Positions 26,118-36,273 of a stretch of 43,691 bases of DNA are shown one piece after another; the first letter of the stretch is position 1; each line of letters begins with the position of its first letter. Both the position numbers and the translations under genes were made by a program. A model generated the notes under the pieces. It worked only from the letters and a program-made list of their open reading frames with translations. It searched no databases and was not told the DNA's origin. Source of the stretch: an uncultured Verrucomicrobiota bacterium (GTDB taxonomy: Bacteria; Verrucomicrobiota; Verrucomicrobiia; Limisphaerales; UBA9464); the NCBI GenBank assembly GCA_903821635.1, contig CAIJLV010000218.1, forward strand, positions 1-43,691, in the 5' to 3' direction.

Positions 26118-29100
26118 CTACTCGACCCGCACGCGGAAAAACCCCGTCAGTCCGGCCAAGGCCGCTTCCAGCCGCTTTTCGGCGCCGTCGCCGACGATCG
26201 TCTGGACCACGGTCCAAGTTGGGTCGCCGAGGCTGGCCTTAGTTTCCAGCACGTAGGTCACTCCGGGCTGGGGCGTGAAGGTGAAGTTCAGCGGCCCGCC
26301 GGGCACCACGGTCACGCCGCCGAGCGTCACTTCGGTCGGAGTGGACGGCACGGCGCTGCGGCCGTGGAGGCGGGCAATGCTCTTGCGGGCGACCGTGTGT
26401 GCCGGGTCGTTGAAGGCGCCGGACACCTGGCGGAAATATCCGGCGATCAGCAGCCGGCCCTTCGAGTCGCGCGCGGTGAGTTTGATGTCGTCGTCCGTAT
26501 GCACGAGGAACGTGTCATCCACCGTGCCGTTGGCAGTGAGGCGGCTGAACTCGTTGCCGCTGCCCGTGGGCAGGAAGACCGTTCCATCGGTGTCCACCAG
26601 CAACGGGGCGAAGGCCGAATCCGTGACCGGCGAATCAAACGCGGCGTCCGCCGAACCGTCGGCGTTAAACCGCCGGACACTGCGGGTCGGCGACCGGAAA
26701 TCGCCCGTCGCCACAAACTTGCCGTCGGGCAGCCGCGCGAGGTGGTTGACGCCGCCGGGCTGGTCCAGTGCCGAGCGGAATCCGGCGGCCACGCTGCCAT
26801 TCGGATTGAGCTTCGTGAGGTTGAACTGGGCGAAGCCGTTGGCGTCGTTGGCGCCGAAGAAGCCGCCGAGGACCAACGATCCGTCAGGGTTGGCGAGCCA
26901 CCCGCTGGGACCCGAACCGCTGAAGCGGCTGGCCGTGAAGCCCGCCCCGAACGCGACGTCGAGGGCGCCGCCGGCAGGATAGCGCAGCAGGTAACGGAAG
27001 GCGCCGTTCTGGAGCGTGCCACCATTGTTGAGCAAAGTGCCGTCCGGCTGGACCAGCAGCAGGAAACCGGGCGCGGCTGCCCCGGGATTGAACGTGGCAT
27101 CAAGCGTCCCGTTGGCGTTGAGGCGCACGAGCGGGGTGGTGTTGCCGCCGTCCAGCGTGCCCCAGTTGCCGGTGACGTAGATCTTGCCGTCCGGGGCCAC
27201 GGCGACGCCGGGCACGGTGATCTCACCGTTGACCGTCGCGGTGAAGTGATGGGCCGCAAACGTGGGGTCGAGCGAACCGTCCACGTTCAGCCGCACGATA
27301 TTGGTCCGGGGCTGGCCGTCCCACCGTTTGAAGGCGCCCACGACGATGATCTTGTCATCGGGTTGCACCGCGATTCCTTCGACCGCGCCGTCCGCGCTGG
27401 GATTGTTGAAGGCAACCTGGTTGGCCGTGCCCGGGTTGAAGGAGAGATCCACCGCGTCGGGCGACGGGTCCGCTTTCACGAGCAGGCGGGCGGTCTTGGT
27501 CGGCGCGCTGGTGCCGCCGGCATTCGTGGCCACGGCGTCGTAATTGCCGGAGTCGCCCGGTTCCAACTCCGGGAACGCGAGGATGGCGGTGAAGAGGCCC
27601 TGCGCCTCGAAGACGGTGCCGCCGGGGATGTTCACGCCGTTCTTCCGCCATTGGACGACGGGCGGGACGTTCAGCGGCTGGCTGTGGAATTTGGCGGTCA
27701 ACTGCACCTGCGAACCGGCCGGCAGGATGGCGCCCGCTGGATCCGCAAACACCAGCGGCGCGGCGGGTGTCTCAATGGTCACGACGCATGGCCCGCTGGT
27801 GACGCTGTGGCCGAAGGTGTCGTTCAGCACGAAACGGTAGGTGCCGGCATTGGTGGCCTTGGCCGCGGCAAACTGGATGCTGGTCTCAGTCTCGCCAGGG
27901 AGTGGCAGGTCGTTCTTCAGCCACTGATAGGTCAGCGGCGGAGTGGCGTCGCTGATGGTCGCGCCGAGACTGCTGTTGCCGCCAAGGACGAGCGAAAAGG
28001 TGGGCGGCAGGGAAACCGTGGGCGCGGCGGTCAGCAGGTTCACGCGGGCCACGGAACTGGTGATGCTGCCCGCCCCGTTGCTGACCACGACGTCGTAGTC
28101 GCCGATCAGTAGTTGGGTCATCTGGAAGAAATAGGTCGCGGTGGTCTGCCCGCCCAGCGGCTGGGAGTTGAACCGCCATTGGTAGCTCAGCGGCGGCGTG
28201 CCGGTGGCGACCACCCTGAGCGTGACGGACGCGGACGGGGCGAAGCTGCCGCCGGCCGGATGCTCGGTAATCACCGGCGGCGTGCTCACCGCGGGTTCGC
28301 CCAGGAAAATCCGAGTCACCACGCTCTTGGCGCCCACGTAGAGCAGGTTATCCTTCTGAACCATGGTCGTGACCGGGGACGTCGCGGTCAGCGCGCTGTC
28401 AAAGGTAGGGTCCAGTTCACCCGAAGGCAGCAGTCGGATGAGCGCCTTGTTTTTGCCGGAGCCGTTCAGGTTGCCACCCACGATCACCTTGCCGTCGGGT
28501 TGGGCCAGCAGGTCGGCCACGGAGGCCACGTTGACCGAATAGGTTTCGATGGCCGCGGTGGCGTTGAAGCCGGGATCCACCGAACCGTCCGCCTTCAGCA
28601 CGGCCACATAAGGGAAACCGGTGGCGGCGGGGCCGGAGATCAGCGCCCGGCCGTCGGGCATGAGGCGCAGCAGCAGCACGTTGCCCGCTGGATTGGCGTT
28701 GAAGGTGTCGTCCAGTTCACCGGTCGGCAGGCGCCGGATCAGCTTCGCCGGCCCAGAGGGCGTCGTGAAGGCCCCGGCCAGCAGCACCTTGCCGTCCGGT
28801 TGCTCGGCCACCAGCGTCGGCCCTTCCGTGCCGCCCAGCCCGAAGATCTCCTTGCCGTCCCGGTCGAGCGTGACCCAGACGCCGTTGTTGTCCCCGCTGA
28901 AGGCGAGGTTTCTGCCCACCACATGCACCCGGTCCTCGTTGCCGAGCGCGATGTCCAGGGCCCCGTTGTAGTTGCGGTTGCCCCCGGCCGAAATCCACGG
29001 AAAGCCGAACGTCGAATCGACGGTTCCGTTGAGGTCGAAGCCGGCAAGGCCGAGCAGGCTCCTCCCGCCCACCGGACTGATGAAACCGGGCCGACTGATC

Positions 29101-29426
29101 AGGCGCCCGCCGGACTGGCGGAGCACCCGGTAGTTGCCGGTGTTCTTGTGGGCGAGGGAGAAAAATTCGTTTTCCAAGGTCCCTTCGGCCGTCAGCACGG
29201 TGAAAACGTCACCCGCTGCGGGCACGACCATCACACGGCCATCCGACTCCACGGAGAGCGCTGTGGGCACGAAGGTCGAATTGCCGAAGTAGAGGAAGGC
29301 GTTGTCCATGCTCCCCGGTGTCTGCGCGCGGACGAAGGCGATGGCGGCCAACGAAAGCAGGACCGACAGGCAGGCGCGCAAACCGCGCAGGCTGCGGACC
29401 GAGGGAAAAACGGGCAGCGAAGTCAT
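26118..29426 (-). CDS. delta-60 repeat protein with Ig-like domains
   Basis: A 1102-residue exported protein from ATG 29426; an upstream extension to 29537 is rejected because the chosen start gives a good signal peptide (ending FVRAQ) and spacing to the 22-bp element. Delta-60 beta-propeller repeats, with motifs such as LAQPDGKVIVGG and IRLLPSGELDPTFD, occupy about residues 35-370 and again 650-1020. Between them lie three Ig-like units (about 384-649), each with a YQW or QWRKNG core and a Y-x-x-V segment such as GDYDVVVSNGAG. The last 70 residues match the C-terminal domain of the two downstream proteins and end FFRVRVE. Such proteins are large secreted or surface proteins of unknown ligand. 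It heads a run of three genes on this strand. Confidence 0.92.
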   Translation of the reverse strand: MTSLPVFPSVRSLRGLRACLSVLLSLAAIAFVRAQTPGSMDNAFLYFGNSTFVPTALSVESDGRVMVVPAAGDVFTVLTAEGTLENEFFSLAHKNTGNYRVLRQSGGRLISRPGFISPVGGRSLLGLAGFDLNGTVDSTFGFPWISAGGNRNYNGALDIALGNEDRVHVVGRNLAFSGDNNGVWVTLDRDGKEIFGLGGTEGPTLVAEQPDGKVLLAGAFTTPSGPAKLIRRLPTGELDDTFNANPAGNVLLLRLMPDGRALISGPAATGFPYVAVLKADGSVDPGFNATAAIETYSVNVASVADLLAQPDGKVIVGGNLNGSGKNKALIRLLPSGELDPTFDSALTATSPVTTMVQKDNLLYVGAKSVVTRIFLGEPAVSTPPVITEHPAGGSFAPSASVTLRVVATGTPPLSYQWRFNSQPLGGQTTATYFFQMTQLLIGDYDVVVSNGAGSITSSVARVNLLTAAPTVSLPPTFSLVLGGNSSLGATISDATPPLTYQWLKNDLPLPGETETSIQFAAAKATNAGTYRFVLNDTFGHSVTSGPCVVTIETPAAPLVFADPAGAILPAGSQVQLTAKFHSQPLNVPPVVQWRKNGVNIPGGTVFEAQGLFTAILAFPELEPGDSGNYDAVATNAGGTSAPTKTARLLVKADPSPDAVDLSFNPGTANQVAFNNPSADGAVEGIAVQPDDKIIVVGAFKRWDGQPRTNIVRLNVDGSLDPTFAAHHFTATVNGEITVPGVAVAPDGKIYVTGNWGTLDGGNTTPLVRLNANGTLDATFNPGAAAPGFLLLVQPDGTLLNNGGTLQNGAFRYLLRYPAGGALDVAFGAGFTASRFSGSGPSGWLANPDGSLVLGGFFGANDANGFAQFNLTKLNPNGSVAAGFRSALDQPGGVNHLARLPDGKFVATGDFRSPTRSVRRFNADGSADAAFDSPVTDSAFAPLLVDTDGTVFLPTGSGNEFSRLTANGTVDDTFLVHTDDDIKLTARDSKGRLLIAGYFRQVSGAFNDPAHTVARKSIARLHGRSAVPSTPTEVTLGGVTVVPGGPLNFTFTPQPGVTYVLETKASLGDPTWTVVQTIVGDGAEKRLEAALAGLTGFFRVRVE

Positions 29427-29460
29427 TCGCAGGCAGTCTGGAAGGCGACCCGTTTCCGCG

Positions 29461-29482
29461 CCATACGTAACTACACGTAGGC
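29461..29482 (-). promoter_or_regulatory. conserved 22-bp element, copy 2
   Basis: The plus strand reads CCATACGTA, then ACTAC, then ACGTAGGC. Seventeen of 22 positions are fixed against copy 1; all differences fall within the five-base spacer. It begins 35 bases from the start codon end at 29426, exactly as in copy 1. This is likely a promoter or regulator-binding site for the delta-60 gene. Confidence 0.6.
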
Positions 29483-29540
29483 GACGCGACCTCCTGAAAA
29501 CCTTTGCTACCGTCTGAGACGAGGTCACGAGTCGCACCTC

Positions 29541-29566
29541 TCCTCGGGAGGATCAGGGCCTCCTGA
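29541..29566 (-). terminator. two small hairpins after the DUF1501 gene
   Basis: Adjacent inverted repeats TCCTC-GG-GAGGA (29541-29552) and TCAGG-GCCT-CCTGA (29553-29566) lie 18-43 bases beyond the DUF1501 stop codon. Neither has a clear T-run, so this is only a candidate terminator of the operon upstream of the delta-60 promoter. Confidence 0.35.
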
Positions 29567-29583
29567 CGTCGGCTCCTACGGGC

Positions 29584-31031
<1,448 letters not shown>

Positions 31032-31035
<4 letters not shown>

Positions 31036-33512
31036 TCCCGGGTGATCGTTTCGTCGAGGTTCAGCAGCACGCGGGCGAAAGTCTGCCACGCTTTCTCCGT
31101 GCCGCCATCGCGGGCTTCTTCGTCCAACAGCGTTTGCAGCCGCGCGCGTTCCGCTGGGTTGGGCGTGCGGCTGGTGCAGAGACGGAATCCGAATTCGAGC
31201 CGCTGCGCTTCGGGTGCTTCAGCCTGAATCCGCTGCGCGAGCGCGTCGGCGAGTTCTACGAACGCGGCGTCGTTCAGCAGCGTGAGGGCTTGGAGCGGCG
31301 TGTTGGAACGGAGGCGCCGCGTGCAGGCGCTGAAGGCGTCCGCGGTGTCGAACACGGCGAGCGCCGGGTGCGGCGTGGCCCGCCAGTAGAACGTATACAT
31401 GCCGCGGCGGAACCGGTCGTTGCCGGTGCTCGGCTTCCACTCGCGACTCGACTGACCGAGGTTCATCACGCCGTCCGGTTGCGGCGGGAACACGCTCTGG
31501 CCGCCGAGCGTGGGATTCAGCCGGCCGCTCGCGGCCAGCGCGACGTCACGCACGATCTCGGCGTCGAGTCGAAGGCGGTTCTGCCGGGCGAGCAGCTTGT
31601 TCGTCGGATCTTTCTCCGCGAGGTCGGGCCGCACCTTGGACGCCTGCCGATACGTCGCCGACGTGACGATGAGGCGGTGCAGGTGTTTGAAGGACCAAGC
31701 GGCCGGAGTTGGAAGGTGGGAGTTGGAAGATTGGGCTGAGACGTCGGGGCTTTTGAGCTCCGAACTGCGATCTCCTATCTCCGGCCGCATGAACTCCACC
31801 GCCAACCAATCGAGCAGTTCCGGGTGCGTCGGCGGTGCGCCCTGCGTGCCGAAGTCGTTTTCGGTCGGGACGATCCCAAGGCCGAAATACTGCTGCCACA
31901 CGCGATTCACCATCACGCGCGCCGTCAGCGGGTTCGCCGGGTTCATCAGCCAGCGGGCGAGGTCGAGCCGATTGGGAATCCCTGAGCGGGCGTGACCTTG
32001 TGAGAACGGATGCAGCACGGCCGGCGTGCCCGGCGCCACGTCGGCGCCGCGCCGGGTGAAGTCGCCTTTAATGAAGATGAAGTTGTCCCGCGGCTCTGGG
32101 CGCTCCGCCAGCACGAGCGTTTTCGGGAGGACGGGTTCGTCCTTCGCTGCCGCCTTCAGCCGTTGCTCCGCTTCCCGGTAGCCGGGTTGGGTGCGATAGA
32201 AGCCGTCCAACGCGAGCTTCACCTGCGCCGGCTTGCGGTCGGCCGGCCGGAGTCCGAGGACGGTGCGGACTTCGAGCGGCAGTTGCTCGCGCGTCTCGGG
32301 CGTCAGGGCGGCTTCCCAGTCTGCAAATTTCGGCTTCAACGTTTCCGCGAGTGCGTCCAACTCGGCCCGCAGCGGCTTCATCCGTGCCCGCACAGCGTCA
32401 CGCGTTGCGAACTGTTCCGACGAACCGGCCTCGAGGCTGGGTTCGTCCTGTTGGTTGAAGAAGGCGTAGAGCTGGAAGTATTCGCGCTGGCTGAGCGGGT
32501 CGAACTTGTGGTCGTGACACTGCGCGCAGCCGACCGTGAGCCCCAGCAACGCCGTGCCGGTGGTGTTCACGCGGTCGAGCACGGACTCGATCCGGAACTG
32601 TTCGGGATCAATGCCGCCTTCCTCGTTGAGCTGCGTGTTGCGATGGAAGCCGGTGGCGATTCGCTGTTCCCGCGTGGCGTCGGGCAGCAGGTCGCCGGCG
32701 AGTTGCTCAATCACGAATTGGTCGAACGGTTGATCCGCGTTGAAGGCGTTGACCACCCAATCGCGCCAAGGCCAGATCGAACGCGGCGCGTCCACACTGT
32801 AGCCGTTGGAGTCTGCGTAGCGTGCTAGGTCGAGCCAGTGGCGTCCCCAGCGTTCACCGTAGTGAGGAGAGTGCAGGAGTCGTTCGACCACGCGTTCGTA
32901 GGCGTCCGGGCGCAGGTCGGCCAAGAAAGCCGTCACCTGCGCTGGAGTCGGGGGCAAACCGGTGAGGTCGAGTTGCACCCGCCGGAGCAACGTTACCCGG
33001 TCCGCCTCGGGCGACGGCGCCAAGCCAGCCGACGCCAACCGCGCGAGCACAAAGTGATCAATCGGATTGCGCGCCCAGTTTGACGGATGCACCGCCGGCA
33101 CCGCCGGACGCAGCGGCGGAACCAAGGACCAATGAAGTTTTCGGCCGGGCACTTCCTCCGCGGGCGCTTGGGCCCCGGCCTCAATCCACGCCCGGACGGT
33201 CGCCACTTGGGCCGGGGTTAGGGGCGGCTTTTTGTAGGGCATGCGGGCGACTTCGCCGTGCCGAGCTTCCAGCACCTGCACCAGTAGGCTTTCGGCGGCG
33301 CGCCCGGCTACCCAAGCGGCACCGTGTTCGCCGCCCTGCGAGGCCGCCGCCGCGGTGTCGAGCCGGAGCCCGGCTTTCGCTTGCTCGGCCCCGTGACACG
33401 TCACGCACTGTTCGGTGAGCAGCGGTTTGACTTCCCGCAGGTAGTCCACCGCCCCCAGTGGACCGCCCCAGAGCAGTCCGCAGGCGAGAAACAGCGCACG
33501 GAGGGAAATCAT
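31032..33512 (-). CDS. PSD1/DUF1549/DUF1553 protein
   Basis: An 826-residue exported protein from ATG 33512; an open frame continues upstream to 33656 but overlaps the TonB-receptor gene and lacks a signal. Residues 1 to about 21 are a signal peptide. The heme motif CVTCH (Cys36, Cys39, His40) marks a planctomycete-type cytochrome domain. DUF1549 follows (about 130-340; [19 protein letters not shown], then [17 protein letters not shown]) and DUF1553 forms the end (about 510-800; [35 protein letters not shown]). A 30-residue hydrophilic insertion at about 575-604 breaks DUF1553 and is encoded by a repetitive DNA element. The gene is translationally coupled to DUF1501 downstream and follows the TonB receptor by 91 bases, so the three are probably one operon. 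Confidence 0.95.
31699..31788 (-). repeat. 90-bp in-frame element of 7-bp repeats with terminal inverted repeats
   Basis: The ends GCGGCCGGAG and CTCCGGCCGC are perfect 10-bp inverted repeats. Inside, on the coding (minus) strand, four degenerate heptamers GGAGATA, GGAGATC, GCAGTTC, GGAGCTC lie at one side and four more, CTTCCAA, CTCCCAC, CTTCCAA, CTCCGGC, at the other. The length is exactly 30 codons, so the reading frame is kept. It adds a polar linker just before the [11 protein letters not shown] segment of DUF1553. It resembles short tandemly repeated elements known from cyanobacteria in style, not in sequence. Confidence 0.65.
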
Positions 33513-33532
33513 TTCGGGCGCGAGAATAGGAA

Positions 33533-33546
33533 TCCCTGCGCAGGGA
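33533..33546. promoter_or_regulatory. 14-bp perfect palindrome between the TonB receptor and PSD1 genes
   Basis: TCCCTGCGCAGGGA is its own reverse complement and lies 20 bases upstream of the PSD1-type start codon, in the 91-base gap after the receptor gene. It may be an operator or, as RNA, a small hairpin that tunes expression between the two genes. Chance occurrence in GC-rich DNA cannot be excluded. Confidence 0.3.
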
Positions 33547-33603
33547 ACCAGCCCGAAGACACACCGGGAAAACCGGGGTAAGCCGCCACGGGCGGCGGCG
33601 GCC

Positions 33604-35808
33604 TTAAAAGCGCAGGGACAAGCCGGCGTAGTAGTTTCGACCGTAGGCCGGATCAATGCCGTCGGGGCGGATCCGGGCGTAGTAATCCTCGTTAAAGAGG
33701 TTGTTGATGCCCGCCAGCAGACTCACTTGATCGCGAAACATTTTCACCTCAAAGGTCAGATCCCAAACCATGTAGGCGGGCACCAACCGGTTGGCCGTGT
33801 TGGCGTCGTCGGCGTAGTGATCATCCAAGAAGGAGCCCAGCAGGGCGACCTTGGCCCGGTTCTGCCAGCGGTAAATCGTGCCGATCCGGAGCACATGGTC
33901 GGGGGCGTATTGCGGAGTTTTGCCCATCAGAGTCGGCGTGGCGCTGCCGGTGATTTCCGCGTCTAACAGCATCACGTTGGCGTGCAGGCTGACTTGATGT
34001 TTGCCCGCCTCGCCCGTGCCCCCGCGGACGGCGTCAGCGAGGCCGAGCAGTTCCACCTCGCCGGCCGCCTCCCAGCCGCGATGTCGCGACCGGCCCAAGT
34101 TTTGCACCGTGTTGCCGACGGCCCCGATCTGATTGTCAAAATCGAGCCAGAACAGGCTGGTATCCCAATAGGCGTAAGTCGCGGGTTGACCGCGCAGGCC
34201 GACTTCGTATTGCCAACTTTCTCCGGCGGCGAGGTCGTCGTTGACGACGGTATTCCCGCCGGTGGGCACTGCTTCGGTGAACACAATGGGGCGGTAGGCT
34301 TGCGAGACATTCGCGTAGGGCGTCAGGCCGCCGGAGGCGAACCCGTATTCTAACCCCAAGCCGACCAACGGCACGAAGTCCGTCTGGCTCTTATCGCCCA
34401 ACGGCGTTCCTACCGCCGCCTTGTCCAAGTTCAAGGTCTCCTCCGCGGTCTGCCGGAAACTTTCCAGGCGCACTCCGGGCGTGATCGAGAGGTCGCCCAG
34501 CACCAAACGGTTTTCGACAAAGACCGGCGCGTAGAAAATCGAGCGCTCGCTTGCACTTCGCACGGCGCCCGCCGTGGCCCCAGCCGACACGCCCCGCTGA
34601 TCGATGCGCGGGGAATCAGTATGATAAAGTTGCAAGCCTGCGGTCAGGGTTTGAGTGCGGCCGCCCAGTGCGTAGTCGTGCCGCAGGCGGGTCTCCAGGC
34701 CTTGGGTGTAAAATTCCTGCAGTTCAATCGTATTGCTGTCCGCCGCCGGCCCGGTGGGCAGCGTGCCGAAACCGCCGCCGCGTTGGCGTTGGCTGAAGCG
34801 TGAATAGTAGCCGCCCCAACCGGTGACGGTCAGCGAGGTGTCCAAGGAGAGATCCCATTCCCAAGCGAGGGTGGCGAAATAACGTTCCAGCTCAAACCGG
34901 TCGTAAAACCGAGACGTCGCGTTCCGGTCCGTGTCGTAATTCACGGTGTTTGGCCCGGTCGCCAGCGTCAGGCCGCCCGGTTCGCCGTGCGCCTCGGCGT
35001 AGCCGTCGAAGGTGAAAATCCATCGACTGTTGCTCGTGCCATCAAGCACCAGACTGACGCTGCCGGTGTCTAGGTCGACGTCGCTGTTGGCGGCGCGGAA
35101 GCCGGCGGTCTGCCGGTGGTTGTAGTAGGCGTAATACCCGAGGCGCCCCACGGTGCCGTCCACCGAATTGAAGGTGGAATACAGGTCATCACTCCCAAAC
35201 AGATGCTGCGAGTGAGCCGCCCATTCCGTGTCCGTGCGGGGGCGGTGCGTCACGTAGTTCAGCGCTCCGCCCGGTTGTGGCCCATACATGAGGGAAGCCC
35301 CACCCCGCACAAATTCCAACCGATCCACCGTATCCAAGGGTGGCGTGTAATAGGCTTCCGGGTAGCCGAATTGATCGGCATGGATCGGCACGCCGTCCTT
35401 GAGCACCTGAGTGAACTGGGCGCGGTGCGGGCTGAGGCCGCGATATCCGAGGCTGACGAGCGGACTGGTCTCCTCGCTCAACAACAGGCCGGGCGTCTTC
35501 GTCAGCGCCTGTCGGTAGTTGTTGTTGCTGATCTGGGGCAAGTCATCGAGGTCGAGGACGGACGTCTTCTTGCCGGCGTTGATCTTAGTGCCCTCCACCG
35601 GTGCGAGAAACGGCGGGTGCACCAAGGCGTCATGCTCGGACTCCGCCGTCACCACGATCGGGGGCAAGTGGAGGGGTGGGTTCGTCTGCGCTTGGCTGGC
35701 GCCCGCCAGCAGGATGGCATTCACCAAACTCCACACGGCGGGATCACCCGCCCGGCGGACGGAATTGACGACGGCGGCAGGGCGGCAAACGCGAGCAAGG
35801 AAACTCAT
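33604..35808 (-). CDS. TonB-dependent outer-membrane receptor, FecA/siderophore type
   Basis: A 734-residue outer-membrane receptor that would import a bound ligand, probably a ferric chelate, using TonB energy. The start at ATG 35808 places a signal peptide at residues 1 to about 40 (ending GASQAQ); an upstream ATG at 35856 is less likely. A TonB-box-like PIVVTAE follows. The plug domain (about 85-200) contains GYRGLSPHRAQFTQVLKDGVPIHADQFGYPEAYY, DRLEFVRGGASLMYGPQPGGALNYVT, close to FecA-type receptors. The barrel continues to the last residue, Phe, in YYAGLSLRF, as usual for BamA-inserted proteins. No TonB, ExbBD or transporter is nearby. The substrate is inferred from family resemblance only, and its position before PSD1/DUF1501 suggests it could import another nutrient. 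Confidence 0.93.
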   Translation of the reverse strand: MSFLARVCRPAAVVNSVRRAGDPAVWSLVNAILLAGASQAQTNPPLHLPPIVVTAESEHDALVHPPFLAPVEGTKINAGKKTSVLDLDDLPQISNNNYRQALTKTPGLLLSEETSPLVSLGYRGLSPHRAQFTQVLKDGVPIHADQFGYPEAYYTPPLDTVDRLEFVRGGASLMYGPQPGGALNYVTHRPRTDTEWAAHSQHLFGSDDLYSTFNSVDGTVGRLGYYAYYNHRQTAGFRAANSDVDLDTGSVSLVLDGTSNSRWIFTFDGYAEAHGEPGGLTLATGPNTVNYDTDRNATSRFYDRFELERYFATLAWEWDLSLDTSLTVTGWGGYYSRFSQRQRGGGFGTLPTGPAADSNTIELQEFYTQGLETRLRHDYALGGRTQTLTAGLQLYHTDSPRIDQRGVSAGATAGAVRSASERSIFYAPVFVENRLVLGDLSITPGVRLESFRQTAEETLNLDKAAVGTPLGDKSQTDFVPLVGLGLEYGFASGGLTPYANVSQAYRPIVFTEAVPTGGNTVVNDDLAAGESWQYEVGLRGQPATYAYWDTSLFWLDFDNQIGAVGNTVQNLGRSRHRGWEAAGEVELLGLADAVRGGTGEAGKHQVSLHANVMLLDAEITGSATPTLMGKTPQYAPDHVLRIGTIYRWQNRAKVALLGSFLDDHYADDANTANRLVPAYMVWDLTFEVKMFRDQVSLLAGINNLFNEDYYARIRPDGIDPAYGRNYYAGLSLRF

Positions 35809-35963
35809 CGGGCGATCAATGAAAGCGGTGAAAATCAAAACCTGCGCCGCGCACACTCCGTCCCGCCTCGCTTACTTAGCGGGCCGGTGACCCCGTGCTC
35901 AACGCGCCGTCACCCTAGGCGACCGCCCAGCGACTTCGCTCCCGGTGGCTTGCCTTTTATTGT

Positions 35964-35986
35964 CGCCGGTTTGCAACCGGCGGTTG
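35964..35986. repeat. hairpin and second copy of the 17-bp palindromic sequence
   Basis: CGCCGGTT-TGC-AACCGGCG (35964-35982) is a perfect 8-bp inverted repeat. The overlapping 17-mer at 35970-35986 is identical to the one at 19101-19117. It could be a terminator of leftward transcription from the GDSL side, or a dispersed palindromic repeat. Confidence 0.5.
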
Positions 35987-36052
35987 GCCCTTGGGTTTGC
36001 GGCTTGGGCTACCCGCAGTTCCGGACAGGCGCTTCCGCCGATGGGGCATATT

Positions 36053-36229
36053 CTACAGCGAGGACACCGCCATCGGTAGACAGACCAGCCGGCGCCCCCA
36101 CGACGCGGCATCCCTGGCTCCCGTGGTCAGCATCGGTTCTAGCAGTTGCTGCACGGCTTCGGGCTGGAGGTCGGTCGGTTTCATGCCGGCCAGTCTAACC
36201 CAACTCTCCGACGACGCGTTTTTCAGCAT
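36053..36229 (-). CDS. doubtful 58-residue open frame
   Basis: The frame from ATG 36229 (or ATG 36184, 43 residues) encodes a peptide with an amphipathic segment, DLQPEAVQQLLEPMLTTG, that looks protein-like. It shares no motif I know and has no clear ribosome-binding site. It lies 3' of the GDSL-type gene on the same strand, so it could be a small cotranscribed gene, a remnant, or chance in GC-rich DNA. Confidence 0.2.
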   Translation of the reverse strand: MLKNASSESWVRLAGMKPTDLQPEAVQQLLEPMLTTGARDAASWGRRLVCLPMAVSSL

Positions 36230-36273
36230 CGCCCGTCCCGGCCAGCGTGCATTCTGCTCAGCCGGAGCCGTCC

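Larger units (their letters stand above)
35809..36273. other. intergenic region upstream of the TonB receptor
   Basis: About 465 bases separate the receptor start from the end of the GDSL-type gene. The region must hold the receptor promoter. It contains a strong hairpin at 35964-35982 and a short, doubtful reading frame at 36053-36229, both listed separately. I see no copy of the 22-bp element here and no Fur-like palindrome that I would defend. Confidence 0.6.

Noticed and set aside
26364..29480. Two long plus-strand frames antisense to the delta-60/Ig gene.
   Set aside because: The minus-strand protein has a signal peptide, regular repeats and Ig cores; the plus-strand frames are mirror artefacts.
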